From contig CAZTMX010000028.1 of NCBI GenBank assembly GCA_964614855.1, positions 1 to 22,137 on the forward strand: a stretch of DNA of 22,137 bases, given 5' to 3'. Shown in pieces: positions 8,482-15,286 of the stretch. The stretch is from CAWJHE01 sp964614855 (GTDB taxonomy: Bacteria; Chloroflexota; Anaerolineae; Anaerolineales; UBA4823). A program made the translations under genes and the position numbers. Below the pieces are notes generated by a model, which was given only the letters and a program-made list of their open reading frames with translations, was not told the DNA's origin and did not search any database. Each line of letters opens with the position of its first letter. The stretch's first letter is position 1.

Positions 8482-8491
8482 AATAGAATAT

Positions 8492-10012
8492 TTATGGCGT
8501 AGATGTGAGGCTGGCCGTGGCGGAAGGGATCGATGCCGCGGTTGTGGTTGGGGTAGGCGTAGTCTGCAAGATGTAAATGAGGGGTATCCAGCCAACGCGC
8601 CCTTCTGCATCCATCACCTCCACCCAGACAAGCCCGTTGACGATCCGGCGCTGGTACAACACAGTCAACTGCTGGTTGTGCAGTATGGTGGCAATTTCTG
8701 GGCCTTCTGGCCACTGGCGTAAGGCTAAACCAGGCAAACGGGTGCCGTGCGCTCTGACCAGCACAGGGAGCGGGGTATTTGTCGGCGTGTAGGTGGCGGT
8801 TGGCGTGGCAGTAAAAGTCGCTGTCGCTGTATGGGTAGCTGTCGCAGTTGGCACTGGCGTTGAAGTATGTGTGGGCGTCAAGCTGGGACCAGGGGTTGGA
8901 GTTTCAGTTATGGTTGGTGTTGGGGTGAAGGTCGGCGGCGTAAGAGGGTCTAACCGGGCTGCAAAGACCTGGTTAACAACGACGGCAACAGGGCGTTGCA
9001 ACCTATCGGCAATATTTTTCTGAAGCTGAACGCTATCTTCATATCTTAGGAAATCAATTGTGCGCAACACGAGAACGATATTAAGCGTGTCACCGTTTGT
9101 GTTTGATTCCCATTCCACCAGTTCAACATCTTCAATTTTCACAACTTCTTCTGTGATTACCTGCTCAATGGTGCGAGATTGCGATGCATCCCTGACAAAT
9201 TGGTAGCTGAAAAAGCTCAACGGTCCCAGCAGCAATAGTGTAAGGAAGGCTGAAATCTTTAGACTGTATGGGACTTCTTTTCTAATATTATTGAAGGATT
9301 TACCAAAACCCAAGGAGAAAAAAACCAGCGATGCCGCAAAGGCAATGCTGACGGCATTGGTAATAAAGAGCAAAAATGCACCGCCTGCAACATCCCAGCG
9401 CTCCATTGCCAGTCCGATACCCACAGTACAAAGCGGCGGCATGATGGCGGTAGCGATAGCCACACCCGGTAGGGCAGCAGAAATATGCGGCATAGCCAGG
9501 GCAAACGCTGCCGCAGCACCGCCAGCCAGGGCCACGCCCAAATCGATTGGACCCGGCCGGGTCCGTCCCAGCACCTCTGCTGGCAATTCCGCCAGAAACA
9601 CAATTGGCAACGTGCGGTTTATCCAACCGATCAAGAAGGAGATAAAAATCGCCAGAAGCGCACCGCGGATCAAGGCCGAGGTCGCATCGTGCACCATCTT
9701 CCGGTCCCCGGTCAAGGACGCCAAACCCAGGCCAATGATAGGAGACATCAGTGGAGCCACTAACATGGCGCCGATTATTATCGCCGGTGAATTTGCCAAC
9801 AGCCCCAGGGTGGCGATGATACAGGAAAGGACAACCAGAAGAAAGAAATCAAAACTTGGACGAGAAGAATCGCGCAACTGAACCTGGACTTCTCCCCTGC
9901 GCTCGACGCTCAACAACCTCAGGTTTCGCCGCCACCACAGTAAAAACCTTTGGCGCAGCGATGGATCTCGTTTTTCCTGGTTCAGATTGTTCAAATTTTC
10001 CTCCCGTTTCAT
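8492..10012 (-). CDS. DUF389 membrane protein with TPT linker and C-terminal SH3b domain
   Basis: This is a 506-residue protein of unknown function. After a basic N-terminus, residues 53-270 are a polytopic DUF389 (TIGR00341-like hydrophobic) domain, with IIATLGLLANSPAIIIGAML, MSPIIGLGLASLTGD and IATAIMPPLCTVGIGL. Residues 275-350 look like a soluble segment. Residues 356-416 are an almost pure Thr/Pro linker. Residues 428-482 resemble a bacterial SH3 domain (LRQWPEGPEIATIL ... NGLVWVEVMDAEGRVGWI), and a second short TPT tail ends the protein. SH3b domains usually act outside the membrane, often on cell wall, so the tail is probably extracytoplasmic. The ATG has only a weak GCGG-like ribosome binding site. 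It is divergent from the SIMPL gene. Confidence 0.88.
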   Translation of the reverse strand: MKREENLNNLNQEKRDPSLRQRFLLWWRRNLRLLSVERRGEVQVQLRDSSRPSFDFFLLVVLSCIIATLGLLANSPAIIIGAMLVAPLMSPIIGLGLASLTGDRKMVHDATSALIRGALLAIFISFLIGWINRTLPIVFLAELPAEVLGRTRPGPIDLGVALAGGAAAAFALAMPHISAALPGVAIATAIMPPLCTVGIGLAMERWDVAGGAFLLFITNAVSIAFAASLVFFSLGFGKSFNNIRKEVPYSLKISAFLTLLLLGPLSFFSYQFVRDASQSRTIEQVITEEVVKIEDVELVEWESNTNGDTLNIVLVLRTIDFLRYEDSVQLQKNIADRLQRPVAVVVNQVFAARLDPLTPPTFTPTPTITETPTPGPSLTPTHTSTPVPTATATHTATATFTATPTATYTPTNTPLPVLVRAHGTRLPGLALRQWPEGPEIATILHNQQLTVLYQRRIVNGLVWVEVMDAEGRVGWIPLIYILQTTPTPTTTAASIPSATASLTSTP

Positions 10013-10096
10013 TTTACCGCATAAATTAACCGGTCTTTTATTGTATTCGGGAACAATCTACAACAGCATATCGTCTATCTTCCATGGCTGGCGGAA

Positions 10097-10105
10097 TGGA
10101 ATAAT
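10097..10105 (+). promoter_or_regulatory. Possible extended -10 promoter of the SIMPL gene, inside a dyad
   Basis: TGGAATAAT resembles an extended -10 element with one mismatch to TATAAT. An inverted repeat brackets it: GCTGGC (10087-10092) and GCCAGC (10112-10117). A start near 10112 would leave a leader of about 49 bases before the ATG at 10161, which is preceded by AGGAG with six bases of spacing. No convincing -35 was found. The dyad may be an operator or chance. Confidence 0.4.
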
Positions 10106-10160
10106 TAATCGGCCAGCGACTGTTCAGTAGGAAACAATTTCAGAATCACAGGAGTATCTT

Positions 10161-10901
10161 ATGTACAAGAAGTCGTTCGTATTCACCAGTATTCTTCTCA
10201 TCGCCGTGCTGCTTAGCGGCTGCGCAGGCGCTGCATTGGCACAGACCACCACGCCGGCGGCAGAAAGCGCCTCCCCGCGTACCCTGACCGTTAGCGGCAG
10301 CGGCAAGGCGTATCTCACCCCGGATATTGCCTACATTAACATTGGCGTTCGCAGCGAAAGCGCTGAGGCTTCCACCGCTGTGACTGGCAACTCAATCAGT
10401 TCAGGAAAGGTGATCGATGCCTTGAAGGAATTGGGCGTGGAAGTTAAAGACATTCAGACCACAAACTTTAGCATCTACCCACAGCAGAAATATGACATGG
10501 AAGGGAAGCCAAGCGGAGAAATCACCTATGTGGTAGAGAACACGGTCTTTGTTACTGTGCGTAATCTTGAAAATATCGGCAAGCTGCTGGACGCAGCGGT
10601 GAGCGCTGGTGCCAACCAGATCTACGGTATCCAGTTTGATGTAGCCGATAAAAGCGCTGCCCTCTCTGAAGCTCGCAAAGGCGCTGTGGCGAACGCCCAA
10701 GCAGTGGCCCAGGAGCTTGCAGAGGCTGCCGGTGTGACATTGGGAGAGATCCAAACCATCAATATCGTTAGCGGCGGATCTCCAATCCCTGTATTCGACA
10801 ATCGCGGCGGGATGCTGGCTGCTGAAGCTGCCAGCGTACCGGTATCAGCCGGTCAGATGGTCCTGACTGTGGATGTCAGCCTGGTTTACGTAATCCGCTA
10901 G
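10161..10901 (+). CDS. SIMPL-domain (DUF541) lipoprotein
   Basis: The product has 246 residues. A short basic start and hydrophobic core end in the lipobox LSGC (Cys21), predicting a lipoprotein anchored on the outer face of the cytoplasmic membrane. From about residue 38 a SIMPL/DUF541 domain follows: RTLTVSGSGKAYLTPDIAYI near its start, VIDALKELGVEVKDIQTTNFSIYPQ in the middle, NQIYGIQFDVADKSAALSEARKGAV and a final VLTVDVSLVYVI strand. The family (COG2968) is linked to oxidative stress in E. coli YggE and to a eukaryotic signalling adaptor, but its biochemical role is unclear. It has its own promoter region and a strong terminator, so it is probably monocistronic. Confidence 0.9.
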   Translation: MYKKSFVFTSILLIAVLLSGCAGAALAQTTTPAAESASPRTLTVSGSGKAYLTPDIAYINIGVRSESAEASTAVTGNSISSGKVIDALKELGVEVKDIQTTNFSIYPQQKYDMEGKPSGEITYVVENTVFVTVRNLENIGKLLDAAVSAGANQIYGIQFDVADKSAALSEARKGAVANAQAVAQELAEAAGVTLGEIQTINIVSGGSPIPVFDNRGGMLAAEAASVPVSAGQMVLTVDVSLVYVIR

Positions 10902-10920
10902 ACTCGCATTTCATCCCACG

Positions 10921-10953
10921 AGGGGCTGCCTGGAAGAAAGGCAGCCCCTTTTC
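10921..10953 (+). terminator. Rho-independent terminator of the SIMPL gene
   Basis: AGGGGCTGCC (10921-10930) pairs perfectly with GGCAGCCCCT (10940-10949) across a 9-base loop and runs into TTTTC. It lies about 20 bases after the SIMPL stop and ends where the convergent recO gene ends. On the minus strand there is no U-tract, so it serves mainly the plus-strand gene. Confidence 0.9.
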
Positions 10954-11775
10954 TTATTCAATCGGATCATCCTCTGGATCCGCCTTTCCCCCCTGGCTGA
11001 TCTTGCGTGCACGCCGGATAAATGGCGGGGTATTCAGACCGCGTTCGAGCAGATACGTCAGGTAATGCTGCATCAAGATTTCCATCTCGTGGTTGGTGGA
11101 CGGTTTGAGAATAGCCTGTGTCGCATCACTGTAACTGCTGCGTTGAAAATGGCGGAAGTATTTCAGAGCTTGCATAGAGACTGGATGGGCGCCATCCACC
11201 TGGGAGCCACAATGCGGGCACAGCGCGCCGCCGTGCTGCGCTGAGAAATATTGGTCTTCCGGTTTTATCGCAGCCCCGCACAAGGCGCATTCAAATAGTT
11301 GCGGCCGAAAACCCAGGTAATCCAGCAAGCGCATCTCGTAATAACGCGTCACCAGGTCGATATTATCGGATTGGCACAAGCGCGAAAGGCTGTCTGTAAT
11401 CAGGCGGTAGAGTGACTGGTTCGGGCCTTCTTCATAGGTAAAACGATCGAGTAATTCAATCAAATACGCCGCGCAAGTGGTGCGCATCAGGTCTTCTCGC
11501 AGCGGCAGGTAGGGGTCTAAGGTGTCCACCTGGTCGATCAGCGGGAGATCGCGAGCGCGAGAAATGAGCATATTGATCCGGGTGAAGGGTTCCAGGTGAC
11601 CAGCTTTGCGCGAACGGGCGCGGCGCACACCCTTGGCGACAGCGCGCAACTTGCCGTATTCGCGTGAATACACCCAAATCAGGCGGTCAGCCTCCCCCCA
11701 ATTGCTGTGGCGCAGCACAACTGCCTCCAGGCGCAAGGTGCGCTGGCGGTGAAAGGGCAAATCTACAGGATGCAT
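10954..11775 (-). CDS. recO: DNA repair protein RecO
   Basis: This 273-residue protein has an N-terminal OB fold (RTLRLEAVVLRHSNWGEADR, IWVYSREYGKLRAVAKGVRR) and a helical C-terminal domain. A four-cysteine zinc site, CALCG (Cys163, Cys166) and CPHCG (Cys186, Cys189), is typical of many bacterial RecO proteins. RecO loads RecA onto single-stranded DNA with RecR in RecFOR recombinational repair. The ATG at 11775 adds about 10 residues before the usual RecO start. No ribosome binding site precedes it, and the -10 element ends only six bases upstream, so the message may be leaderless. The C-terminus has a charged tail (KADPEDDPIE). It is divergent from rplI. Confidence 0.94.
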   Translation of the reverse strand: MHPVDLPFHRQRTLRLEAVVLRHSNWGEADRLIWVYSREYGKLRAVAKGVRRARSRKAGHLEPFTRINMLISRARDLPLIDQVDTLDPYLPLREDLMRTTCAAYLIELLDRFTYEEGPNQSLYRLITDSLSRLCQSDNIDLVTRYYEMRLLDYLGFRPQLFECALCGAAIKPEDQYFSAQHGGALCPHCGSQVDGAHPVSMQALKYFRHFQRSSYSDATQAILKPSTNHEMEILMQHYLTYLLERGLNTPPFIRRARKISQGGKADPEDDPIE

Positions 11776-11781
11776 AAAAGA

Positions 11782-11790
11782 ATTATATCA
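11782..11790 (-). promoter_or_regulatory. Extended -10 promoter of recO, predicted leaderless start
   Basis: On the minus strand TGATATAAT (11790-11782) is a perfect extended -10. It is followed by TCTTTT and then the recO ATG. The usual 6-7 base distance from -10 to start site would put +1 on, or next to, the A of the ATG. Confidence 0.6.
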
Positions 11791-11809
11791 ACAGGCAGCA
11801 CTTGCGTGG

Positions 11810-11838
11810 TTGACTTCTTTCCTGGCATCTGGTAAAAT
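11810..11838 (+). promoter_or_regulatory. rplI: Strong promoter of rplI
   Basis: TTGACT (11810-11815), a 17-base spacer and TAAAAT (11833-11838) form a near-consensus sigma-70-type promoter, with TG also in the extended -10 position (TGGTAAAAT). Predicted +1 is near 11845, which gives a leader of about 70 bases. This is the best two-box promoter in the window, fitting a highly expressed ribosomal protein gene. Confidence 0.75.
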
Positions 11839-11846
11839 CAGCCCCG

Positions 11847-11873
11847 CCCGGAGCGTTGTACCCTTCGCCCGGG
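11847..11873 (+). promoter_or_regulatory. 5'-end hairpin in the rplI leader
   Basis: CCCGG-A-GCG (11847-11855) pairs with CGCCCGGG (11866-11873) as eight GC-rich pairs with one bulged A and a 10-base loop. It would sit at the very 5' end of the predicted transcript. It could stabilise the message or be a regulatory leader. No U-tract follows, so it is not a terminator. Confidence 0.45.
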
Positions 11874-11915
11874 TAAATCCGCGCTAATACTTTTTATGAA
11901 AGGGCTTGAAGGAAA

Positions 11916-12449
11916 ATGAAAGTACTATTGGTCAAAGACGTATACAAATTGGGGCGTGCAGGAGATGTGAAACGGGTAGCTGATGGCTACGGACGCAACT
12001 TCCTGATCCCCCAGGGGCTGGCTGTGCTTGCTACCCCCGGCGCACTGAAACAGGTCTCCCGTATCCGCACTGCAGCAGATGAAAAACGTACTGTTGCCAA
12101 CAAGGAAATGAGCGGTGTGGCAGAAGCGCTTTCCAAGATCACCCTGTATTTTCCCGCCAAGGCTGGAGAAACCGGGAAGCTGTACGGCTCGATTACCCCC
12201 CAAATGATTGCAGATGCCATCCAGGAAAAGAGCGGCATTGAAGTCAATCGCCGCCAACTTGATTTTGAACCCATCCGCACACTTGGCCGCCAAAATGTCC
12301 ATGTACGCCTGACCATCGACCTGGTACCAGAGGTCGGTGTAGTCGTCTACCGTGAAGGTGAAACCCTGGAAGCGGTGCTAAAACGCGAACAGGAAGAAAC
12401 CTACCTGGAAGTTGAAGAAGAGGAAAGTGAACCTGAAGAACAGGCGTAA
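11916..12449 (+). CDS. rplI: Large ribosomal subunit protein bL9, with acidic C-terminal tail
   Basis: The product has 177 residues. The N-terminal RNA-binding domain is unmistakable: MKVLLVKDVYKLGRAGDVKR, then VADGYGRNFLIPQGLAVLAT. A connecting helix and the C-terminal L9 domain follow (LYGSITPQMIADAIQEKSGIEV, HVRLTIDLVPEVGVVV). Typical L9 has about 150 residues; here a glutamate-rich tail (LEVEEEESEPEEQA) adds about 25. bL9 binds 23S rRNA near the L1 stalk base and affects reading-frame maintenance. It stands apart from rpsF and rpsR, its common operon partners. GAAGGA lies very close to the ATG, and a seven-codon frame starting at 11896 overlaps the ATG by ATGA. Confidence 0.96.
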   Translation: MKVLLVKDVYKLGRAGDVKRVADGYGRNFLIPQGLAVLATPGALKQVSRIRTAADEKRTVANKEMSGVAEALSKITLYFPAKAGETGKLYGSITPQMIADAIQEKSGIEVNRRQLDFEPIRTLGRQNVHVRLTIDLVPEVGVVVYREGETLEAVLKREQEETYLEVEEEESEPEEQA

Positions 12450-12482
12450 AGACCTGGCTCTGGCTTATTAACTCGGACACTC

Positions 12483-12580
12483 ACCGGCCTGCATAAAGGG
12501 GAGGCATCGACTTACGCTGGTATCCAGCGTTATTCCCGAAAGTATCAAGCCTTCCTTTGAACAGGCCGGTTTCCTTTTCA
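12483..12580 (+). ncRNA. Unclassified nested-hairpin RNA between rplI and the RodZ-like gene
   Basis: Three nested stems are visible. The outer one pairs ACCGGCCTG (12483-12491) with CAGGCCGGT (12562-12570), nine perfect pairs. After a 3x3 internal loop, AAAGGGG-A-GGC (12495-12505) pairs with GCCTTCCTTT (12549-12558), using two G-U pairs and one bulged A. The apical hairpin ACGCTGG-TAT-CCAGCGT (12514-12530) is perfect. The run TTTCCTTTTC follows the outer stem. It could be an elaborate rplI terminator, a 5' leader element of the downstream operon or a small RNA. It matches no riboswitch or ribozyme consensus that I know. Confidence 0.55.
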
Positions 12581-12638
12581 AGAGCTATCGTGAGTCTGTT
12601 CACAGTTCACCCAATTATTGGTAAACAACGCTTCAAGA

Positions 12639-13910
12639 ATGGACGTATCAGCCGGTCAAAAACTCCGCCAAGCGCGTGAAGCCCTTAGGCTAACCCTGGA
12701 ACAGGTTTCCCAGGCCACTCGCATCCGTGTTCCGAATCTCAGGGCAATGGAAGCGGATGATTTTGACTCCCTGCCGTCGGCAACACAAGCGCGCGGGTTT
12801 CTGCGTATGTACGCCGGTTACCTTGGGCTGGATGCAGACCAGCTGCTGGCTGATGTGCGCACTACGGGTGAGCCTGCTGCAGCAGCCCCTCCCCAAACTG
12901 CTCCCCCGCCTGAGCCCGCTGCAGAACAATTCCAGGAAGCCAGAGAGATTTTTGCAAGGATTGGGCGCCAATTGCGTTACCAGAGGGAGCTTCTCAGCCT
13001 AACCCTGGATGAGGTTGAAAAGCAGACCCATCTGCGCCAGCACTACCTCGTGGCAATGGAAAACGGCGACCTGGATGCCCTGCCGTCACCGGTTCAGGGG
13101 CGCGGTATGCTCAGCAATTACGCCACTTTTTTAGGGATGGATCATGAAGACCTGCTCTTGCGATTTGCAGAAGGATTGCAGTCGCGACTAAGCGTGCGGC
13201 AGGCCGCAATCCCGAAGGAAGAGACAGAAACCGCGCAACCCCAGACACAGCTTCCTGCACCCATCCGGCGCTTTTTTTCAGGCGAAGTGGTGATTGGCGG
13301 TATATTGATCCTATCACTGGTGGTTTTTGTGCTGTGGAGTGTGATTCGTGTATTTTCTATACAATCGACACAGGAAACCAGCCCCACCGCGCCGTCGATT
13401 GCTGACGTCTTGCTGGCCTCTGCTACACCCACCCTGACAGAAACTCCGTTGCCGCCCACTGCCACCCCTCTGGCAATACCACAACTTTTCCCAACCCAGG
13501 TGATTGCAACAGACGAACAGACGGGAGAACCGTTAACTGGCCCTGCGGCTGGAAAAGTTCAACTTTATATCGCAATTCGCCAGCGCACATGGTTGAGAGT
13601 AACCGTAGACGGCGAAGTGGTTTTTGATGGGCGGGTAATCCCAGGCAGCGCCTATACCTACACAGGAGAGACGCAAATCGAAATCCTGGTTGGCAGCGGT
13701 TCGGCGATCCAGATATTCTATAATCAGCAAGATTTGGGTACCCCTGGTCAATACGGCCAGGTGGTGAACCAAATTTTCTCAACAACCGGTATTCTAGCGC
13801 CAACGCCTACCATTACCCCCACACTGGCGCCCACACCCACCGGTACCGCCACACCCGTTCCCACACGCACACCAGCCGGCGTTCCGACAAGCGCCCCTGC
13901 GTTGCCGTGA
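12639..13910 (+). CDS. RodZ-like membrane protein with two tandem HTH domains
   Basis: The product has 423 residues. A first HTH_25/RodZ-type domain spans about 5-70 (GQKLRQAREALRLTLEQVSQ ... FLRMYAGYLGLD). After an Ala/Pro linker a second copy spans about 106-174 (GRQLRYQRELLSLTLDEVEK ... MLSNYATFLGMD). One membrane helix lies at about 217-240. Outside are a TPT linker, a DUF4115/RodZ C-terminal domain (about 306-385, VQLYIAIRQRTWLRVTVDGE) and another TPT tail. RodZ links MreB to the cell-wall machinery; one HTH is usual. I chose ATG 12639, where the first HTH begins properly; a TTG at 12618 would add seven residues. Neither has a clear ribosome binding site. rimO follows after 17 bases. Confidence 0.85.
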   Translation: MDVSAGQKLRQAREALRLTLEQVSQATRIRVPNLRAMEADDFDSLPSATQARGFLRMYAGYLGLDADQLLADVRTTGEPAAAAPPQTAPPPEPAAEQFQEAREIFARIGRQLRYQRELLSLTLDEVEKQTHLRQHYLVAMENGDLDALPSPVQGRGMLSNYATFLGMDHEDLLLRFAEGLQSRLSVRQAAIPKEETETAQPQTQLPAPIRRFFSGEVVIGGILILSLVVFVLWSVIRVFSIQSTQETSPTAPSIADVLLASATPTLTETPLPPTATPLAIPQLFPTQVIATDEQTGEPLTGPAAGKVQLYIAIRQRTWLRVTVDGEVVFDGRVIPGSAYTYTGETQIEILVGSGSAIQIFYNQQDLGTPGQYGQVVNQIFSTTGILAPTPTITPTLAPTPTGTATPVPTRTPAGVPTSAPALP

Positions 13911-13927
13911 TCATTTAGAGGTATTGA

Positions 13928-15259
13928 ATGGCTGCAAAAAAATTACACTTGATTTCCCTGGGATGTGCAAAAAACTCTGTGGATTCCGAATCGATGGCCA
14001 GCCTGATGGAAGTTGCCGGCTATCGTCTGGTTGAAGATGCATCAAGTGCCAACGTGATCCTGGTGAATACCTGCGGGTTTATTGAACCCGCCAGGCAAGA
14101 ATCGTTGGAAGTGTTAACGGAGCTGGCAGCTGCCAAGCGCCAGGGGCAGCTTCTAATTGCTGCCGGCTGCCTGACCCAGCGCTACGGCGCCGAGATTGCC
14201 CAGCAAGTTCCTGGCATTGATGGCATCCTGGGCACGCGGCGCTGGATGGATATCGTCGAGGTGGTGCAAAAACTGCGCACCCAGCCTCACCCACAGCCTG
14301 TCTATCACCTGCCCGATGTGAGGACTATCGGTAGCGACGAACGCGGCGTCTTACGCGTATCCTTGCAAGGCGCCAGCGCATACTTGAAAATTGCCGACGG
14401 CTGCCGCCGCCCATGCGCCTACTGCGCCATTCCATTGATCAAAGGCACCACCGTCAGCCGGCCCATGGAAAATGTGCTGGCAGACGCCCAGGCCATGCAA
14501 GAGATCGGCATCAGAGAATTGATCCTGATTGCCCAGGATACTACCGACTATGGTCACGACCTGGGTCTGAAAGACGGTCTGGCGCTGTTACTCGAAAAGA
14601 TGATCCCCCTGGTTCCAGATATCGATTGGATCCGCATTATGTATGCCTTCCCCGGCTATGTCACCGACCGGTTGATCGATATCATGGCGGATGCACCGCA
14701 GATCCTGCCCTACCTGGATATCCCTCTGCAGCACGCTCACCCTGACACTTTGCAGCGCATGCGCAGGCCGGCAAACATGGATTGGGTTCACCGCACACTG
14801 GGTAAAATGCGCACTGTACTGCCAGACCTGGCTTTGCGTACTACATTCATCGTCGGATACCCGGGAGAAACCGAAGAAGAGTTCCAGACCTTACTGGATT
14901 TCATCCAGGAAATCCGTTTTGATCGTGTGGGCGCCTTCCAGTTTTCATTTGAACCAGGAACCGCCAGCGAAAGCCTGGGTGATCCCATCCCTGCCGAGGT
15001 CAAACAGGAGCGCTATGACCGGCTGATGGAACTCCAGCAATCCATTTCGCTTGAAGTAAACCAGGCGCTCGTAGGTCAGACGATGGATGTATTGGTCGAA
15101 GGGCAGGGCGACGGTATTTCCCTTGGACGCACATACCGCGACGCACCTGAGATCGATGGATTGGTAATTATCGAGGGGGAAGCGCCAGTGGGCGAGATAC
15201 TCCCTGTGCACATCAACAGCGCCATGACCTACGACCTGACAGGGAGAATAGTGGAATAA
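13928..15259 (+). CDS. rimO: Ribosomal protein uS12 methylthiotransferase RimO
   Basis: This 443-residue radical-SAM enzyme adds a methylthio group to an aspartate of ribosomal protein S12. The N-terminal UPF0004 domain carries the three cysteines of the auxiliary 4Fe-4S cluster: Cys13 (LISLGCAKNSVDSE), Cys49 (NTCGF) and Cys81 (AGCLTQRY). The radical-SAM motif is C-x3-C-x2-C at Cys159, Cys163 and Cys166 (IADGCRRPCAYCAIPLIKG). A TRAM domain ends the protein (about 380-443). SLGCAKN and the AIPLIKG context favour RimO over MiaB or MtaB. GAGG lies six bases before the ATG. It sits 17 bases after the RodZ-like gene and 27 before the phosphatase; rodZ-rimO adjacency is known in other bacteria. Confidence 0.95.
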   Translation: MAAKKLHLISLGCAKNSVDSESMASLMEVAGYRLVEDASSANVILVNTCGFIEPARQESLEVLTELAAAKRQGQLLIAAGCLTQRYGAEIAQQVPGIDGILGTRRWMDIVEVVQKLRTQPHPQPVYHLPDVRTIGSDERGVLRVSLQGASAYLKIADGCRRPCAYCAIPLIKGTTVSRPMENVLADAQAMQEIGIRELILIAQDTTDYGHDLGLKDGLALLLEKMIPLVPDIDWIRIMYAFPGYVTDRLIDIMADAPQILPYLDIPLQHAHPDTLQRMRRPANMDWVHRTLGKMRTVLPDLALRTTFIVGYPGETEEEFQTLLDFIQEIRFDRVGAFQFSFEPGTASESLGDPIPAEVKQERYDRLMELQQSISLEVNQALVGQTMDVLVEGQGDGISLGRTYRDAPEIDGLVIIEGEAPVGEILPVHINSAMTYDLTGRIVE

Positions 15260-15286
15260 TTATTCGATATCGAAGGGATTTACCCA

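Noticed and set aside
8347..8491. CIRCE or CtsR heat-shock operator upstream of clpC
   Set aside because: Neither the GAGTGCTAA-type inverted repeat nor the AGGTCAAA direct repeat is present.
8780..8950. Repetitive DNA considered as a CRISPR array or tandem repeat
   Set aside because: It is the codon-level repeat of the Thr/Pro linker (GTNGGNGT on the plus strand), irregular and in frame, with no spacers.
9291..9881. 196-codon open frame antisense to the DUF389 gene
   Set aside because: The Ala/Arg/Lys-rich composition mirrors the membrane helices on the other strand; there is no start signal and no family match that I recognise.
12483..12570. tRNA, c-di-GMP riboswitch, twister, hammerhead or SRP RNA
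   Set aside because: No T-loop motif, no GEMM core, no CUGAUGA/GAAA pair and no SRP GGAA tetraloop with its partner motif could be found, so the element is left unclassified.
13790..13900. ACACCC-rich repetitive DNA at the end of the RodZ-like gene
   Set aside because: It encodes the TPT tail; repeat units vary and follow the reading frame.
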